Notes: generated by a model not told the origin, from the letters alone. A DNA stretch of 64,000 bases from CAIKMD01 sp963729935 (GCA_963729935.1 CAVSPW010000005.1:988594-1052593), one strand, 5' to 3'. Counted from the stretch's first letter, positions 37,696 through 46,859 are shown. Translations and numbers: made by a program.

Positions 37696-38870
37696 TGTCT
37701 GGTATCCATCGATGAAATCCGGGCATCGGCCACGGTGAAGAACTGGGCGTCCCGGCGCAGCCCCGAAAACAACGCGGCATCGGTGCCGGTCAGCCAGGCT
37801 TGCGCCCGAAGTTCGAGAATTTCGCCAAAGAGCGCCGCACGGCGCTCGGCATCGAGATGGGCCGCCACCTCGTCCAAGAGCATGATCGGCGCCGCGCCAC
37901 GCTCCGCGGTCAGGAGACGCGCTTGAGCGAGCAGGATCGCGAGGAGCAGCGCCTTCTGCTCGCCGGTCGAGCACTGCGCGGCCTTCATGCCGGTGCCGGG
38001 ATGATGAACGACGAGATCGGAGCGATGCGGGCCGACGATCGTGGTGCCGCTCTCGCTGTCGGCGCGACGCTGGGCCTGCAGCCGGCGGCGCAGCTCTTCC
38101 TCTGCGGCGAGCGCCGGCATCCGGCCGAGCCAGCCATCGACCTCGCCTTCAATGGCCAAGCGAGCCTGCGGGAAAGCCCCGGCGGTTGCGGCACAGGCCG
38201 CATCGAGCCGCGCCACGGTTTGGCCCCGCGCCGCGGCGATAGCGATGCCATGGGCCGCCATCTCTTCCTCAAGCGCCTTCAGCCAGGAGGCATCGGGACT
38301 GCCGTCGCGCAGCAGCCTCAGCCGCTCGCGCATGGCGCGCTCATGAGCCGAGAGCCGCGCCGCGTGCTCCGGATCGAAGCCGAGCACCAGACGATCGAGG
38401 AAGCGGCGGCGCGCGCCCGAACCTTCGGCGAAAAGCCGGTCCATCTGGGGCGTCAGCCAGACGACACTCGCAAGTCGCGCGAGCATGGCTTGGCTCTTGG
38501 CCGGCGCTCCATCGACACGCAGGATGCGCCGCTCGCCGCTTTCGCTCTCGGCATCGCGCCCGGTGCCGATCTGCATCACGCCATCGGGCATCGAAAGCCG
38601 AATTGAAAGGGCCCAGGGGCCGAGCGCGCCCAGGCGGTCGATCTCGCTCAGCCTTGCCCGGCGCAAGCCGCGGCCCGGCGCCAGGAAAGAAAGCGCCTCC
38701 AGGAGATTGGTCTTGCCGGCGCCGTTGGGGCCGGTCAACACCACGGGCGACGGCGCGACGTCGAGCGTCGCCGAGGCGTAGGAGCGGAATTCCGTGAGCA
38801 CGAGCCGCGCGACGCTGGGCCCCGCCGCCGTGACGGCGCGCGCCGCGAGCTCGGCGACCGCGTTGTTCAT
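37692..38870 (-). CDS. recF: DNA replication/repair protein RecF
   Basis: This 392-residue SMC-like ATPase loads RecA at gapped DNA. Walker A GPNGAGKTNLLEAL lies near residue 40, the signature region CSTGEQKALLLAILLAQ near residue 300, and Walker B IMLLDEVAAHLDAERR near 330. The start at 38870 (MNNAVAEL) has GAGGG 6 bp upstream. It lies 20 bp after dnaN and overlaps gyrB by 4 bp, so dnaN-recF-gyrB are one unit. Length and motifs are normal. Confidence 0.96.
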   Translation of the reverse strand: MNNAVAELAARAVTAAGPSVARLVLTEFRSYASATLDVAPSPVVLTGPNGAGKTNLLEALSFLAPGRGLRRARLSEIDRLGALGPWALSIRLSMPDGVMQIGTGRDAESESGERRILRVDGAPAKSQAMLARLASVVWLTPQMDRLFAEGSGARRRFLDRLVLGFDPEHAARLSAHERAMRERLRLLRDGSPDASWLKALEEEMAAHGIAIAAARGQTVARLDAACAATAGAFPQARLAIEGEVDGWLGRMPALAAEEELRRRLQAQRRADSESGTTIVGPHRSDLVVHHPGTGMKAAQCSTGEQKALLLAILLAQARLLTAERGAAPIMLLDEVAAHLDAERRAALFGEILELRAQAWLTGTDAALFSGLRRDAQFFTVADARISSMDTRQ

Positions 38871-38890
38871 TGCCCTCAATGGCGGCAACC

Positions 38891-40009
38891 CTAGACGCGC
38901 ATCGGCATCAGGACGTAAAGCGCGCTGCCGTCGGCGCTGTCGCGCACGACCGTCGGCGAGGCGGCGTCGGCCATGGCAAAACGCGCGCCTTCCCCTTCGA
39001 TCTGCTCGGTGATGTCGAGCAAATAGCGCGAGTTGAAGCCGATCTCGAGCGGCTGGGCGCTATAGCGCACTTCGAGCTCTTCGGTGGCGGTGCCGTTCTC
39101 CGGACTGGTGGCGGAGAGCGTCACGCTGCCGCGCTCGATCGTGAGCTTCACGGCCCGGCTTTTTTCCGTCGAGATGGTGGAAACGCGATCGACGGCCTCG
39201 GCAAAGAGCTTGCAATCGACTTCGAGTATCCGGTCGTTGTTCATCGGAATGACCCGGTCGTAATCCGGGAAAGTGCCGTCGATCAGCTTGGAGGTCAGCA
39301 CGGTATCGGCGAAGGTGAAGCGGATTTTCGTATCGGAGAGCGCGACCGAGACGTCCTGATCCATTTCATCGAGCAGCTTTCGCAATTCGGTGACCGTCTT
39401 GCGGGGGACGATCACGCCCGGCATGCCCGACGCGCCTTCGGGCAGCGGGATTTCCATCCGCGCGAGGCGATGCCCGTCGGTTGCGACCGCGCGCAGCATG
39501 TTGACCTTGTCGGTCTTGGCCGCGTGCAAATAGATCCCATTCAGGTAATAGCGGGTCTCCTCGGTCGAAATCGCGAAGCGGGTGCGGTCGATGAGACGCT
39601 TCAGATCGGCGGCGGACAGGAGGAAATTATGGGCCAGCTCGCCGCCGGCAAGGAGCGGGTAATCCTCCGGCGGCAGGCAGGAGAGGGTGAAGGTCGAGCG
39701 CCCCGAACGCAAGGTCAGCAGGCCCTTCTCGCCCGTGGATTCGAGCTCGATCTGGGCACCTTCCCGCAGCTTGCGGATGATGTCGTAGAGCGTGTGCGCC
39801 GGCACCGTGGTCGTGCCGGCCTGAGCCCCTTGGCAAGGGAGAGCGGATACCATCTCGAGGTCCATGTCGGTCGCCGACAGCGCGAGCTTTGTGCCTTCGG
39901 CCTTGAGCAGAACGTTCGACAGGATCGGGATCGTGTTGCGCCGTTCGACGACGCTCTGCACATGGCCCAAAGCGCGGAGCAGCGCGGCGCGTTCGATGGT
40001 GAGCTTCAT
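38891..40009 (-). CDS. dnaN: DNA polymerase III beta subunit (sliding clamp)
   Basis: This 372-residue ring-forming clamp tethers the replicative polymerase to DNA. It starts MKLTIERAALLRALGHVQSVVERR and ends VRDSADGSALYVLMPMRV, the conserved C-terminal binding-cleft segment. Three similar domains are recognisable by repeated strand patterns. An earlier in-frame Met at 40024 is possible but less natural. It lies 274 bp downstream of dnaA with no gene between. Confidence 0.98.
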   Translation of the reverse strand: MKLTIERAALLRALGHVQSVVERRNTIPILSNVLLKAEGTKLALSATDMDLEMVSALPCQGAQAGTTTVPAHTLYDIIRKLREGAQIELESTGEKGLLTLRSGRSTFTLSCLPPEDYPLLAGGELAHNFLLSAADLKRLIDRTRFAISTEETRYYLNGIYLHAAKTDKVNMLRAVATDGHRLARMEIPLPEGASGMPGVIVPRKTVTELRKLLDEMDQDVSVALSDTKIRFTFADTVLTSKLIDGTFPDYDRVIPMNNDRILEVDCKLFAEAVDRVSTISTEKSRAVKLTIERGSVTLSATSPENGTATEELEVRYSAQPLEIGFNSRYLLDITEQIEGEGARFAMADAASPTVVRDSADGSALYVLMPMRV

Positions 40010-40283
40010 GGCTGGCGGGTTCACGTTCGTTGGAGGCGGAAATCACTGTCCCGGAGAACCGGGAAATCCCGCCCAACCCGGCCCCAAAAGGCCGGGGCGG
40101 AACGGTGGAAAACTATAGCACAGGCGGGTCCGCCCGTACACCTCTGGTGGCCGCGCCAGAGGGCGCCAAAATCGTTGATTTTCGACGGATCTTGGGGCCC
40201 AGCGCCCGCGCCGGGCCTTAGGCCGGGTTGAGGTGTTTTTCAGCCCCGGCCGAACGGACCGGGCGCGACCGACAACGGGGGCC

Positions 40284-41660
40284 TCAGCTTTCGAGCATGC
40301 GCCGCAACAGCTCGATATCCTCGGCCATAGCGCGATCGGAGGCACGCAACTCCTCGATCTTGCGGACCGCATGCATCACCGTCGTGTGGTCCCGGCCGCC
40401 GAATTTGCGGCCGATTTCCGGGAGCGAACGGGGTGTGAGCTGTTTGCAAAGATACATGGCCACCTGCCGCGGCCGGGCGACCGCGCGGGCGCGGCGCGCG
40501 GAATGCATGTCCGCCAAGCGGATGTTGTAATGCTCTGCCACCCGCTTTTGAATTTCGTCGATCGTGACGCGCCGGTCATTGGCGCGCAGCAGATCGTGCA
40601 AAACCTCTTGCGAGCTCTCAAGCGTCAGTTCGCGGCCGACGAATTGGGTGTGGGCGTAGATACGCGTCAGGGCTCCTTCGAGCTCGCGGACGTTGGACGT
40701 GATGCGATGCGCGAGAAATTCAAGGACCTTGGGCGGCACCGCCGCCTTGCTGCGCTCGGCCTTGGCCTGGAGGATGCCGAGCCGCAACTCATAGGTTGTC
40801 GGGTGAATGTCGGCGACGAGGCCCCAACCCAGCCGCGAGCGCATGCGCTCTTCCATGCCTTCGAGATCGGTCGGCGACTTGTCGGCGGAAATCACGATTT
40901 GCCGGTTCTGGTCCACCAGCGTGTTGAAAGTGTGAAAAAATTCTTCCTGGGTCGTGTCCTTGCCGGCGATGAACTGAACATCGTCGATCATGAGGACGTC
41001 AACCGAGCGGAATTGCTCTTTGAACGCCATCGTATCCTTGAAGCGCAACGCCCGGATGAACTGATACATGAATTTCTCGGCGGAGAGGTAGATCACTTTC
41101 CGCTTCGGATCGTGGGTGCGGATGTACCAGGCGATCGCATGCATGAGGTGCGTCTTGCCGAGCCCCACGCCGCCATAAAGAAAGAGCGGATTGAACGGAA
41201 CGGAGCGGTTCGGACCGATTTGCGCTTCGGCGACGCGGCGAGACGCGGCATGCGCCAACTCGTTGGGCTTGCCGACGACGAAATTCTCGAAAGTGAAGCG
41301 CGGATCAAGCGGCGCGCTGAAGTCTTTTTCGTCCGCGCCATCCGAGACCTCGCGCGCGGGCGGTTCCGGGGCGTCGGCGATAAAATTTGCCGCACCAGCG
41401 ATCAGCATGTCGACCACCGCGACGTTGGGGTTCTCGGCGTTCCACAGCGCGCGGATCCGATCGGCATAATGCGCCGCGACCCAATCGCGTAGAAACCGCG
41501 TCGGGACCGTGATTTTCACACGGCCCGCTTCGATCCCCTGCAATGTCATGTTGCGCAGCCAGCTGCGGTAAGCGGCGTCGCCGAACTCACGCCGCAACTT
41601 CGCCCGGACGCGTGCCCACTGGGACTGGACGTCATCACCTGGCCCCAATGAATCCGCCAT
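40284..41660 (-). CDS. dnaA: chromosomal replication initiator DnaA
   Basis: This 458-residue AAA+ initiator has domain I (residues ~1-80: SQWARVRAKLRREFGDAAYRSWL) and a variable linker. Domain III has Walker A FLYGGVGLGKTHLMHA (near residue 164) and Walker B MIDDVQFIAGKD. Domain IV has the DnaA-box-binding helix-turn-helix SLPEIGRKFGGRDHTTVMHAV near residue 415. It starts at ATG 41660. Upstream is a 329-bp gene-free region, and rpsT lies beyond it on the same strand. Confidence 0.98.
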   Translation of the reverse strand: MADSLGPGDDVQSQWARVRAKLRREFGDAAYRSWLRNMTLQGIEAGRVKITVPTRFLRDWVAAHYADRIRALWNAENPNVAVVDMLIAGAANFIADAPEPPAREVSDGADEKDFSAPLDPRFTFENFVVGKPNELAHAASRRVAEAQIGPNRSVPFNPLFLYGGVGLGKTHLMHAIAWYIRTHDPKRKVIYLSAEKFMYQFIRALRFKDTMAFKEQFRSVDVLMIDDVQFIAGKDTTQEEFFHTFNTLVDQNRQIVISADKSPTDLEGMEERMRSRLGWGLVADIHPTTYELRLGILQAKAERSKAAVPPKVLEFLAHRITSNVRELEGALTRIYAHTQFVGRELTLESSQEVLHDLLRANDRRVTIDEIQKRVAEHYNIRLADMHSARRARAVARPRQVAMYLCKQLTPRSLPEIGRKFGGRDHTTVMHAVRKIEELRASDRAMAEDIELLRRMLES

Positions 41661-41989
41661 CCCTCACTCCCCCACGAAGTAGAAACTGGATAACGAGCGC
41701 ACGATCCACCCTCGACGGAAACGAGGCGCATTTCCGCCTCCGCCGTATCCTCTCGAACCGTAGCCGCTAGTTACCGCGTAACCCTCACGCAATCGGCACT
41801 AGCAGGCCACTAAGCACTTGGTTTGAAAACCGCCTCTCTCAGCGCGTGGCGTGTCCGTTTTATCGTTCAACGCCGCCGCCATCTGACGCGCGCTAACCTT
41901 ACCTAAGCTGAAACGCAGATGGCAACATCTCTGACAAAAAAATGTCTCGGATTTTTTCTTGAGTGGCATCGCTGCCACGTTCGAAAAGA
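41661..41989. other. gene-free region between rpsT and dnaA
   Basis: No gene is visible in these 329 bases. The region should hold the dnaA promoter and the end of the rpsT transcript. One sequence, ACTGGATAA at 41685-41693, matches the DnaA-box consensus TGTGGATAA at seven of nine bases. A cluster of such boxes, expected for an origin, is not seen. The part at 41905-41960 is A/T-rich. No CtrA-type TTAA-N7-TTAA pair was found. Confidence 0.5.
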
Positions 41990-42250
41990 TTACAGTGCCT
42001 TGATTCGCGCGGAAAGCCGCGAAAGCTTGCGCGCGACGGTGCGATGATGCACCACGCCCTTGCCGGCGCCGCGCTGCATTTCTGGCGCCGCTTCGTCGAA
42101 CGCGGTCTTCGCGGCATCTTTGTTGCCGGATGCGATCGCGGTCTCGACTTTTTTTACGAAGGTACGAATGCGGCTCATGCGCGCACGATTAACCTCCGTG
42201 CGCCGCGCGGTTTGCCGAATACGCTTTTCTGCGGAAGGATGATTGGCCAT
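41990..42250 (-). CDS. rpsT: 30S ribosomal protein S20
   Basis: This 86-residue, strongly basic protein begins MANHPSAEKRIRQTARRTEVN and ends ARKLSRLSARIKAL, the two-helix S20 signature that binds 16S rRNA. It is located upstream of dnaA, as in many alphaproteobacteria. It stands alone with its own promoter probably in 42251-42316. Confidence 0.97.
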   Translation of the reverse strand: MANHPSAEKRIRQTARRTEVNRARMSRIRTFVKKVETAIASGNKDAAKTAFDEAAPEMQRGAGKGVVHHRTVARKLSRLSARIKAL

Positions 42251-42316
42251 CGCCGACCTGTCGAGAGGATGAAGTGGGAAGCGCGCGTTATAGTGATATG
42301 GCGATCTTCCGTCAAG

Positions 42317-43093
42317 TCAGCGGTTTTTGAAGGTGGGCTTCCGCTTGGCGATGAAGGCGGCCATGCCCTCTTTTTGGTCCTCGGTGGCGAACATCGCGTG
42401 AAAGAGCCGCCGCTCGAAGCGTACGCCCTCGGCGAGCGTGGTCTCGAAGGCGCGATTGACCGCTTCCTTCGCCGCGAGGACCGCCGGCCGCGACAAACCC
42501 GCGATTTGCGCCGCTAACCTTAACGCTTCCTCCACGAGTTTATCGCTCGCCACGACCCGGCTGACGAGACCGCTGCGCTCGGCCTCGGACGCATCGATCA
42601 TGCGGCCGCTGAGCACCATTTCCATCGCCTTGGCCTTGCCGACGGCGCGGGTGAGCCGCTGCGTGCCGCCCGCGCCCGGAATGATCCCGAGCGTGATCTC
42701 AGGTTGGCCGAATTTCGCGCTCTCGGCTGCGATGATGATGTCGCACATCATCGCCATCTCGCAGCCGCCGCCCAGGGCGAATCCCGCGACCGCGGCGATG
42801 ATCGGTTTGCGGCAGGTCGTGACGCGCTCCCACCCGTCGGTGATGAAATCCGCGACGTAGCAGTCGACGAAGCTCTTCCCCGCCATCTCCTTGATATCGG
42901 CCCCAGCGGCGAAAGCGCGCTCGCTGCCGGTGATCACCACCGCACCGACCGCGTCATCGGCCTCGAAGGCGTCGAGCGCGGCGCCAAGCTCGCGCACCAG
43001 CGCGTCGCAAAGCGCGTTCAACGCTTGCGGGCGGTTAAATGTGACGAGACCGACCGCACCGCGCGTTTCGACCAGAATGTTTTGATAATTCAT
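42317..43093 (-). CDS. enoyl-CoA hydratase
   Basis: This 258-residue crotonase-fold enzyme hydrates trans-2-enoyl-CoA. It has FAAGADIKEM (oxyanion hole) near residue 65, GFALGGGCEMAMMCDI near residue 108, and catalytic Glu residues in QPEITLGIIPGAGGTQRL (near 135). The start at 43093 gives MNYQNILVE; upstream open sequence belongs to a different gene. A next gene of unknown function lies 14 bp upstream in the same direction, with mutM beyond, a conserved-looking arrangement. Confidence 0.93.
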   Translation of the reverse strand: MNYQNILVETRGAVGLVTFNRPQALNALCDALVRELGAALDAFEADDAVGAVVITGSERAFAAGADIKEMAGKSFVDCYVADFITDGWERVTTCRKPIIAAVAGFALGGGCEMAMMCDIIIAAESAKFGQPEITLGIIPGAGGTQRLTRAVGKAKAMEMVLSGRMIDASEAERSGLVSRVVASDKLVEEALRLAAQIAGLSRPAVLAAKEAVNRAFETTLAEGVRFERRLFHAMFATEDQKEGMAAFIAKRKPTFKNR

Positions 43094-43107
43094 GGGTTCG
43101 TGCTCCA

Positions 43108-43458
43108 TCATTGCGGCGATAGCGTGAAGCCGACCGTGAGGTGGCCGTCTTCGCCACGGAAATCGAGCTTCAGGCGCTCGGCGTCGCGCCGCCATTGATC
43201 GACGCCGATTTTTTTCCATCCGAGCTGCGGCAGGCTCGACGCGTAAAACGCCTGAACCTTGGCCCGGCTCAAAGCGCCTTGGGTCTGCGCTTCGACGATG
43301 CGGCCCTCGGGTTTATCGAAAACGAGGTCGGATCCTTTGATCAATACGAGCCCGGGCATAAGCGGGACGTCTTCGGTCCCGGCGACGAACTCGTCGGCCC
43401 GCGCCGCGACGGCGGCGAGCAGCAAGAGCAGCGGGACGAGGACGAGACGGGCGCGCAT
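43108..43458 (-). CDS. small secreted protein of unknown function
   Basis: This 116-residue protein has a signal peptide (MRARLVLVPLLLLLAAVAARA). The mature part is a short mixed alpha/beta domain: FVAGTEDVPLMPGLVLI, DLVFDKPEGRIVEA, VQAFYASSLPQLGWKKI and LKLDFRGEDGHLTVGF. Such an adjacent mutM/enoyl-CoA hydratase gene recurs in alphaproteobacteria in my memory, but no function is known to me. It sits 15 bp from mutM and 14 bp from the hydratase. Confidence 0.8.
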   Translation of the reverse strand: MRARLVLVPLLLLLAAVAARADEFVAGTEDVPLMPGLVLIKGSDLVFDKPEGRIVEAQTQGALSRAKVQAFYASSLPQLGWKKIGVDQWRRDAERLKLDFRGEDGHLTVGFTLSPQ

Positions 43459-43473
43459 GGCAGGAGCCTAGCC

Positions 43474-44307
43474 TCAGCGCTGGCGCTTGGCACAGTAAAA
43501 AGTCGACCGGCCGCTTTGCACGATCCGCCGGATCCGGGCACCGCAGTCGCAGCCGGGACAGGGCTCGCCTTCCTTGCCATAGACGGCCCATTGATGCTGA
43601 AAATAGCCCAACTCGCCGGAAGCCTGAACATAATCGCGCAACGAGCTGCCGCCGGCGGCGATCGCACGGGTGAGGACGTCGCGTATCGCGGCCGCGAGAC
43701 GCTCGGCCCGGTCGCCTTGCACCGTGCACGCCAAGCGCCGCGGCGAGAGGCATGCGCCATAAAGCGCTTCGCTGACATAGATATTGCCCAGACCCACGAC
43801 GACGCGCTGATCGAGCAACGCCGCCTTGATCGAGGTCTTTTTGCCCTTCAAGAGAAGGGCGAGCGCGGGGCCGTTGAAGTTGTTGCCGAGCGGCTCGGGG
43901 CCGAGATGACGGAAGCGCGGATGCTCGGCGAGGCCCGCTTCCGTGGAAAAATCGAGAAGGCCGAAGCGGCGCGCATCGTTGAAGCGCAGCTCCGTACCGT
44001 CCTCGAACCGGAAAACGGCGTGATCGTGCTTGGCACGGGGCGGGGCGTCCCCCGGAGGCGCGATGACGAGCCGGCCCGACATTCCAAGATGCGCGATGAG
44101 CACGCCGCCGCCTTCGAAATGTGCGAGGATGTATTTGGCGCGGCGCGAAAAGCGCTCGACACGGCGGTTTTCGATCCGGCCCGCGAGATCCGGCGGGATC
44201 GCGTCGCGCAGATCAGGGCGCGCGAGATCGAGCCGCACCACTCGCTTGCCTTGCAGCGCTTGCGCCAGCCCGCGCATGACGGTTTCGACCTCGGGAAGTT
44301 CGGGCAT
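43474..44307 (-). CDS. mutM: formamidopyrimidine-DNA glycosylase
   Basis: This 277-residue base-excision enzyme removes 8-oxoguanine and formamidopyrimidines. MPELPEVE supplies the catalytic Pro1 and Glu2, and LARPDLRD, LIAHLGMSGRL (near residue 70) and NIYVSEALY (near 173) are present. The H2TH region is followed by the C-terminal zinc finger, which reads CPGC-DC then YCAKRQR. The usual fourth Cys (YCxxCQ) is Arg (codon CGC), while an extra Cys lies at the first pair. The gene is probably active but its metal site is altered. It is divergent from ubiE. Confidence 0.95.
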   Translation of the reverse strand: MPELPEVETVMRGLAQALQGKRVVRLDLARPDLRDAIPPDLAGRIENRRVERFSRRAKYILAHFEGGGVLIAHLGMSGRLVIAPPGDAPPRAKHDHAVFRFEDGTELRFNDARRFGLLDFSTEAGLAEHPRFRHLGPEPLGNNFNGPALALLLKGKKTSIKAALLDQRVVVGLGNIYVSEALYGACLSPRRLACTVQGDRAERLAAAIRDVLTRAIAAGGSSLRDYVQASGELGYFQHQWAVYGKEGEPCPGCDCGARIRRIVQSGRSTFYCAKRQR

Positions 44308-44360
44308 GGCTCGCGGGTTGTGGTTTGGCTCGTCGTTCTATAAAGCGCTATGTTGTAAAG

Positions 44361-45131
44361 ATGGCGCGCCAAGACACAAGTAGCCCCCGATCCCCGGAAG
44401 CCGATTTCGGCTTTCGCCGCGTCAGCGAGGACGAGAAGACGCGCCTCGTGCGGGGCGTCTTCGACAGTGTCGCGGCGCGCTACGATCTCATGAACGATTT
44501 GATGAGCGGCGGCATTCACCGGCTGTGGAAAGCGCAGCTGATCGACCGGCTGGCGCCGCGCCCGGGGCAATCGCTGCTCGATCTTGCCGGCGGGACGGGC
44601 GATGTCGCGCGGCGCTTCCTCGCGCGCGCAGGCCGCGGGGCCACCGTCGTTGTCTGCGACATCAATGAAACGATGCTCCGTCACGGCCGCGACCGGAGCA
44701 TCGATGGCGGCCTTCTCGGCGATATCGCCTGGATTACCGGTGACGCGGCAGATCTACCGCTCGGAACTTCCAGCGTCGACGCGTGCACGATTTCCTTCGG
44801 ATTACGCAACGTCACGCGGATCGCCGCGGCGCTGCGCGAGGCGCGCCGCGTGTTGAAGCCCGGCGGGCGCTTCCTCTGCCTTGAATTCAGCCGGGTCGAG
44901 GCACCGCTGTTGCGTCGCGCCTACGATCTCTATTCCTTCGCCGTCTTGCCGCGTCTGGGCCAGGCCGTGGCGCGCGACCGCGACGCCTACCAGTATCTGA
45001 TCGAGAGCATCCGCCGCTTTCCGCCCCAGGCGGAACTCGCCTCCATGATGCGCGAAGCGGGCTTCGAGCAGGTGACCTGGCGCAATCTCTCAGGCGGGAT
45101 CGCAGCAATTCATTCAGGCTGGCGTCTCTGA
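44361..45131 (+). CDS. ubiE: ubiquinone/menaquinone methyltransferase UbiE
   Basis: This 256-residue SAM-dependent C-methyltransferase acts in quinone synthesis. SAM motif LLDLAGGTGDVARRFL lies near residue 72, and FDSVAARYDLMNDLMSGGIHRLWK lies near residue 32 as the UbiE signature. DACTISFGLRNVTR (near 140) and PGGRFLCLEFSRV follow. The start at 44361 is chosen because the upstream frame lacks family residues. The usual next gene, ubiB, is absent; coaBC follows after 67 bp. Confidence 0.96.
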   Translation: MARQDTSSPRSPEADFGFRRVSEDEKTRLVRGVFDSVAARYDLMNDLMSGGIHRLWKAQLIDRLAPRPGQSLLDLAGGTGDVARRFLARAGRGATVVVCDINETMLRHGRDRSIDGGLLGDIAWITGDAADLPLGTSSVDACTISFGLRNVTRIAAALREARRVLKPGGRFLCLEFSRVEAPLLRRAYDLYSFAVLPRLGQAVARDRDAYQYLIESIRRFPPQAELASMMREAGFEQVTWRNLSGGIAAIHSGWRL

Positions 45132-45198
45132 CCCTCCAGCCTTGCGCCGCGAAGGGGCCGCGCCTATAGAAAGGTAGACCAACCCGGGGCCAAAGCCG

Positions 45199-46407
45199 AT
45201 GCTGCACGGCCGGCGCATCCTGCTGATCATATCGGGCGGCATCGCCGCGTATAAGAGTCTCGATCTCATTCGCCGCCTGAAAGAACGCGGCGTCACTGTC
45301 CGTTGCATCCTTACCGCGGGCGCACAGCAATTCATCACGCCGCTTTCGGCTGCGGCGCTCTCCGGCGAGAAGGTCTATACCGATTTATTCTCGCTCACCG
45401 ATGAGAGCGAGATGGGGCATTTGCGCTTGGCGCAGGAATCCGACCTTCTTTTGGTAGCGCCCGCTTCGGCCGACCTCCTCGCCAAGATCGCTGGCGGCCT
45501 CGCCGATGATCTCGCCTCGACTGCGCTCTTGGCGACCGACAAGCCGATCCTGATCGCACCGGCGATGAATTTCCGCATGTGGCAGCACGCTGCCACGCAA
45601 GACAATCTCGCGACCTTGGAGCAACGCGGCGTCAAGCGCGTTGGCCCCAATTCCGGTCCCTTGGCCGAGAATGAGAGCGGCATGGGCCGCGTCGCCGAAC
45701 CGCTCGAGATCGTCGCCGCCGTCGAGCGGATCTTTCAATCCTCGGCCGCGCTGGCGGGCCGCCGTGCCCTCGTCACCAGCGGCCCGACGCATGAGCCGAT
45801 CGACCCGGTGCGCTATATTGCGAACCGTTCCTCGGGCAAGCAAGGGCACGCCGTCGCCGCCGCGCTGGCGCGGCTTGGCGCCGATTGCGTTCTCGTTTCC
45901 GGCCCCACCGAAGAGCCTGACCCGCCCGGCGTCAAAGTGGTCCGCGTGTCGACCGCGCGCGAGATGCTCGCGGCTTGCGAAGCCGCGCTCCCGGTCGATG
46001 TCGCGGTTTGCGCCGCCGCAGTCGCGGATTGGCGCCCCGATGCCGCGCCGTCGAAGCTGAAGAAAAAGGATGCCGCGCCGCCGGCCCTGAAGCTCGTCGA
46101 AAATCCCGACATTCTGGCGAATCTGAGCCGGCCGGCCAATCGCCGGCCGCGCCTCGTCATCGGCTTTGCCGCCGAGACCGAGAAAATAATCGAAAACGCG
46201 CAGGCCAAACGCGCGAAAAAGGGCTGCGACTGGATCCTCGCGAATGACGTCTCGGCCGAAAGCGGCGTCTTCGGCGGCGAGCGCAACACGATCCACCTGA
46301 TCGATGCGTCGAACGTCGAGCATTGGCCGGCTTTGTCGAAACGGGAAGTGGGCGAAAGGCTGGCGCAGCGCATCGCCGCGGCGCTCGCGCCCCGGGCTGC
46401 CGAATGA
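45199..46407 (+). CDS. coaBC: bifunctional phosphopantothenoylcysteine decarboxylase / synthase
   Basis: This 402-residue CoA-pathway enzyme has an N-terminal flavoprotein decarboxylase (CoaC). It carries ISGGIAAYKSLDLIRRL, the PAMNxxMW-type motif APAMNFRMW near residue 120 and a substrate-clamp region near residue 150. A C-terminal synthetase (CoaB) follows, with SGPTHEPIDPVRYIANRSSGKQG near residue 194. In the clamp region, where E. coli Dfp has ACGD with a catalytic Cys, this protein reads AENE (GPLAENESGMGR). ATG 46404 of dut overlaps the coaBC stop by 4 bp, so the two are coupled. Confidence 0.94.
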   Translation: MLHGRRILLIISGGIAAYKSLDLIRRLKERGVTVRCILTAGAQQFITPLSAAALSGEKVYTDLFSLTDESEMGHLRLAQESDLLLVAPASADLLAKIAGGLADDLASTALLATDKPILIAPAMNFRMWQHAATQDNLATLEQRGVKRVGPNSGPLAENESGMGRVAEPLEIVAAVERIFQSSAALAGRRALVTSGPTHEPIDPVRYIANRSSGKQGHAVAAALARLGADCVLVSGPTEEPDPPGVKVVRVSTAREMLAACEAALPVDVAVCAAAVADWRPDAAPSKLKKKDAAPPALKLVENPDILANLSRPANRRPRLVIGFAAETEKIIENAQAKRAKKGCDWILANDVSAESGVFGGERNTIHLIDASNVEHWPALSKREVGERLAQRIAAALAPRAAE

Positions 46408-46853
46408 CCTTGGTCACGGTGGCGCTCCAAATCTTGCCGCATGGTATCGGCCTGCCGTTGCCGCAATACGCGACCGCCGGTAGCGCCGGTGTCGATCTCA
46501 CGGCGGCTGTCGAGACGCCGTTGATGCTGGCGCCAGGCGCCCGTATCGACGTTCCGACCGGCATCGCGCTCGCGCTGCCGCCAGGTTGGGAAGGACAGGT
46601 CCGCCCGCGCTCAGGCCTCGCATTGAACCATGGCCTTACCGTGCTCAATAGTCCGGGCACGATCGACGCCGATTACCGCGGCGAGATTCGCGTTATCCTC
46701 GTCAATCTTGGCACCGCACCGGTCATGATCGCGCGCGGCACACGCATTGCGCAGCTCGTGATAGCACCGATCGCCCGCGCCGAATGGCAGGTCGTGGCCG
46801 AATTGCCAGCGTCCGGGCGTGGCGCGGGCGGATTCGGCTCGACCGGAGCGTGA
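46404..46853 (+). CDS. dut: dUTP diphosphatase
   Basis: This 149-residue trimeric nucleotidohydrolase lowers dUTP and supplies dUMP. The five family motifs are present: SAGVDL, RPRSGLALNHGL, VLNSPGTIDADYRGE (uracil pocket and catalytic Asp), RIAQLVIAPI and GRGAGGFGSTG at the C terminus. It overlaps coaBC by 4 bp and is followed after 6 bp by an Rrf2-type regulator. Confidence 0.96.
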   Translation: MTLVTVALQILPHGIGLPLPQYATAGSAGVDLTAAVETPLMLAPGARIDVPTGIALALPPGWEGQVRPRSGLALNHGLTVLNSPGTIDADYRGEIRVILVNLGTAPVMIARGTRIAQLVIAPIARAEWQVVAELPASGRGAGGFGSTGA

Positions 46854-46859
46854 CCTCCG

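Noticed and set aside
41661..41989. Replication origin between dnaA and rpsT
   Set aside because: Only one weak DnaA-box match (41685-41693) is present and there is no cluster; in many alphaproteobacteria the origin lies elsewhere.
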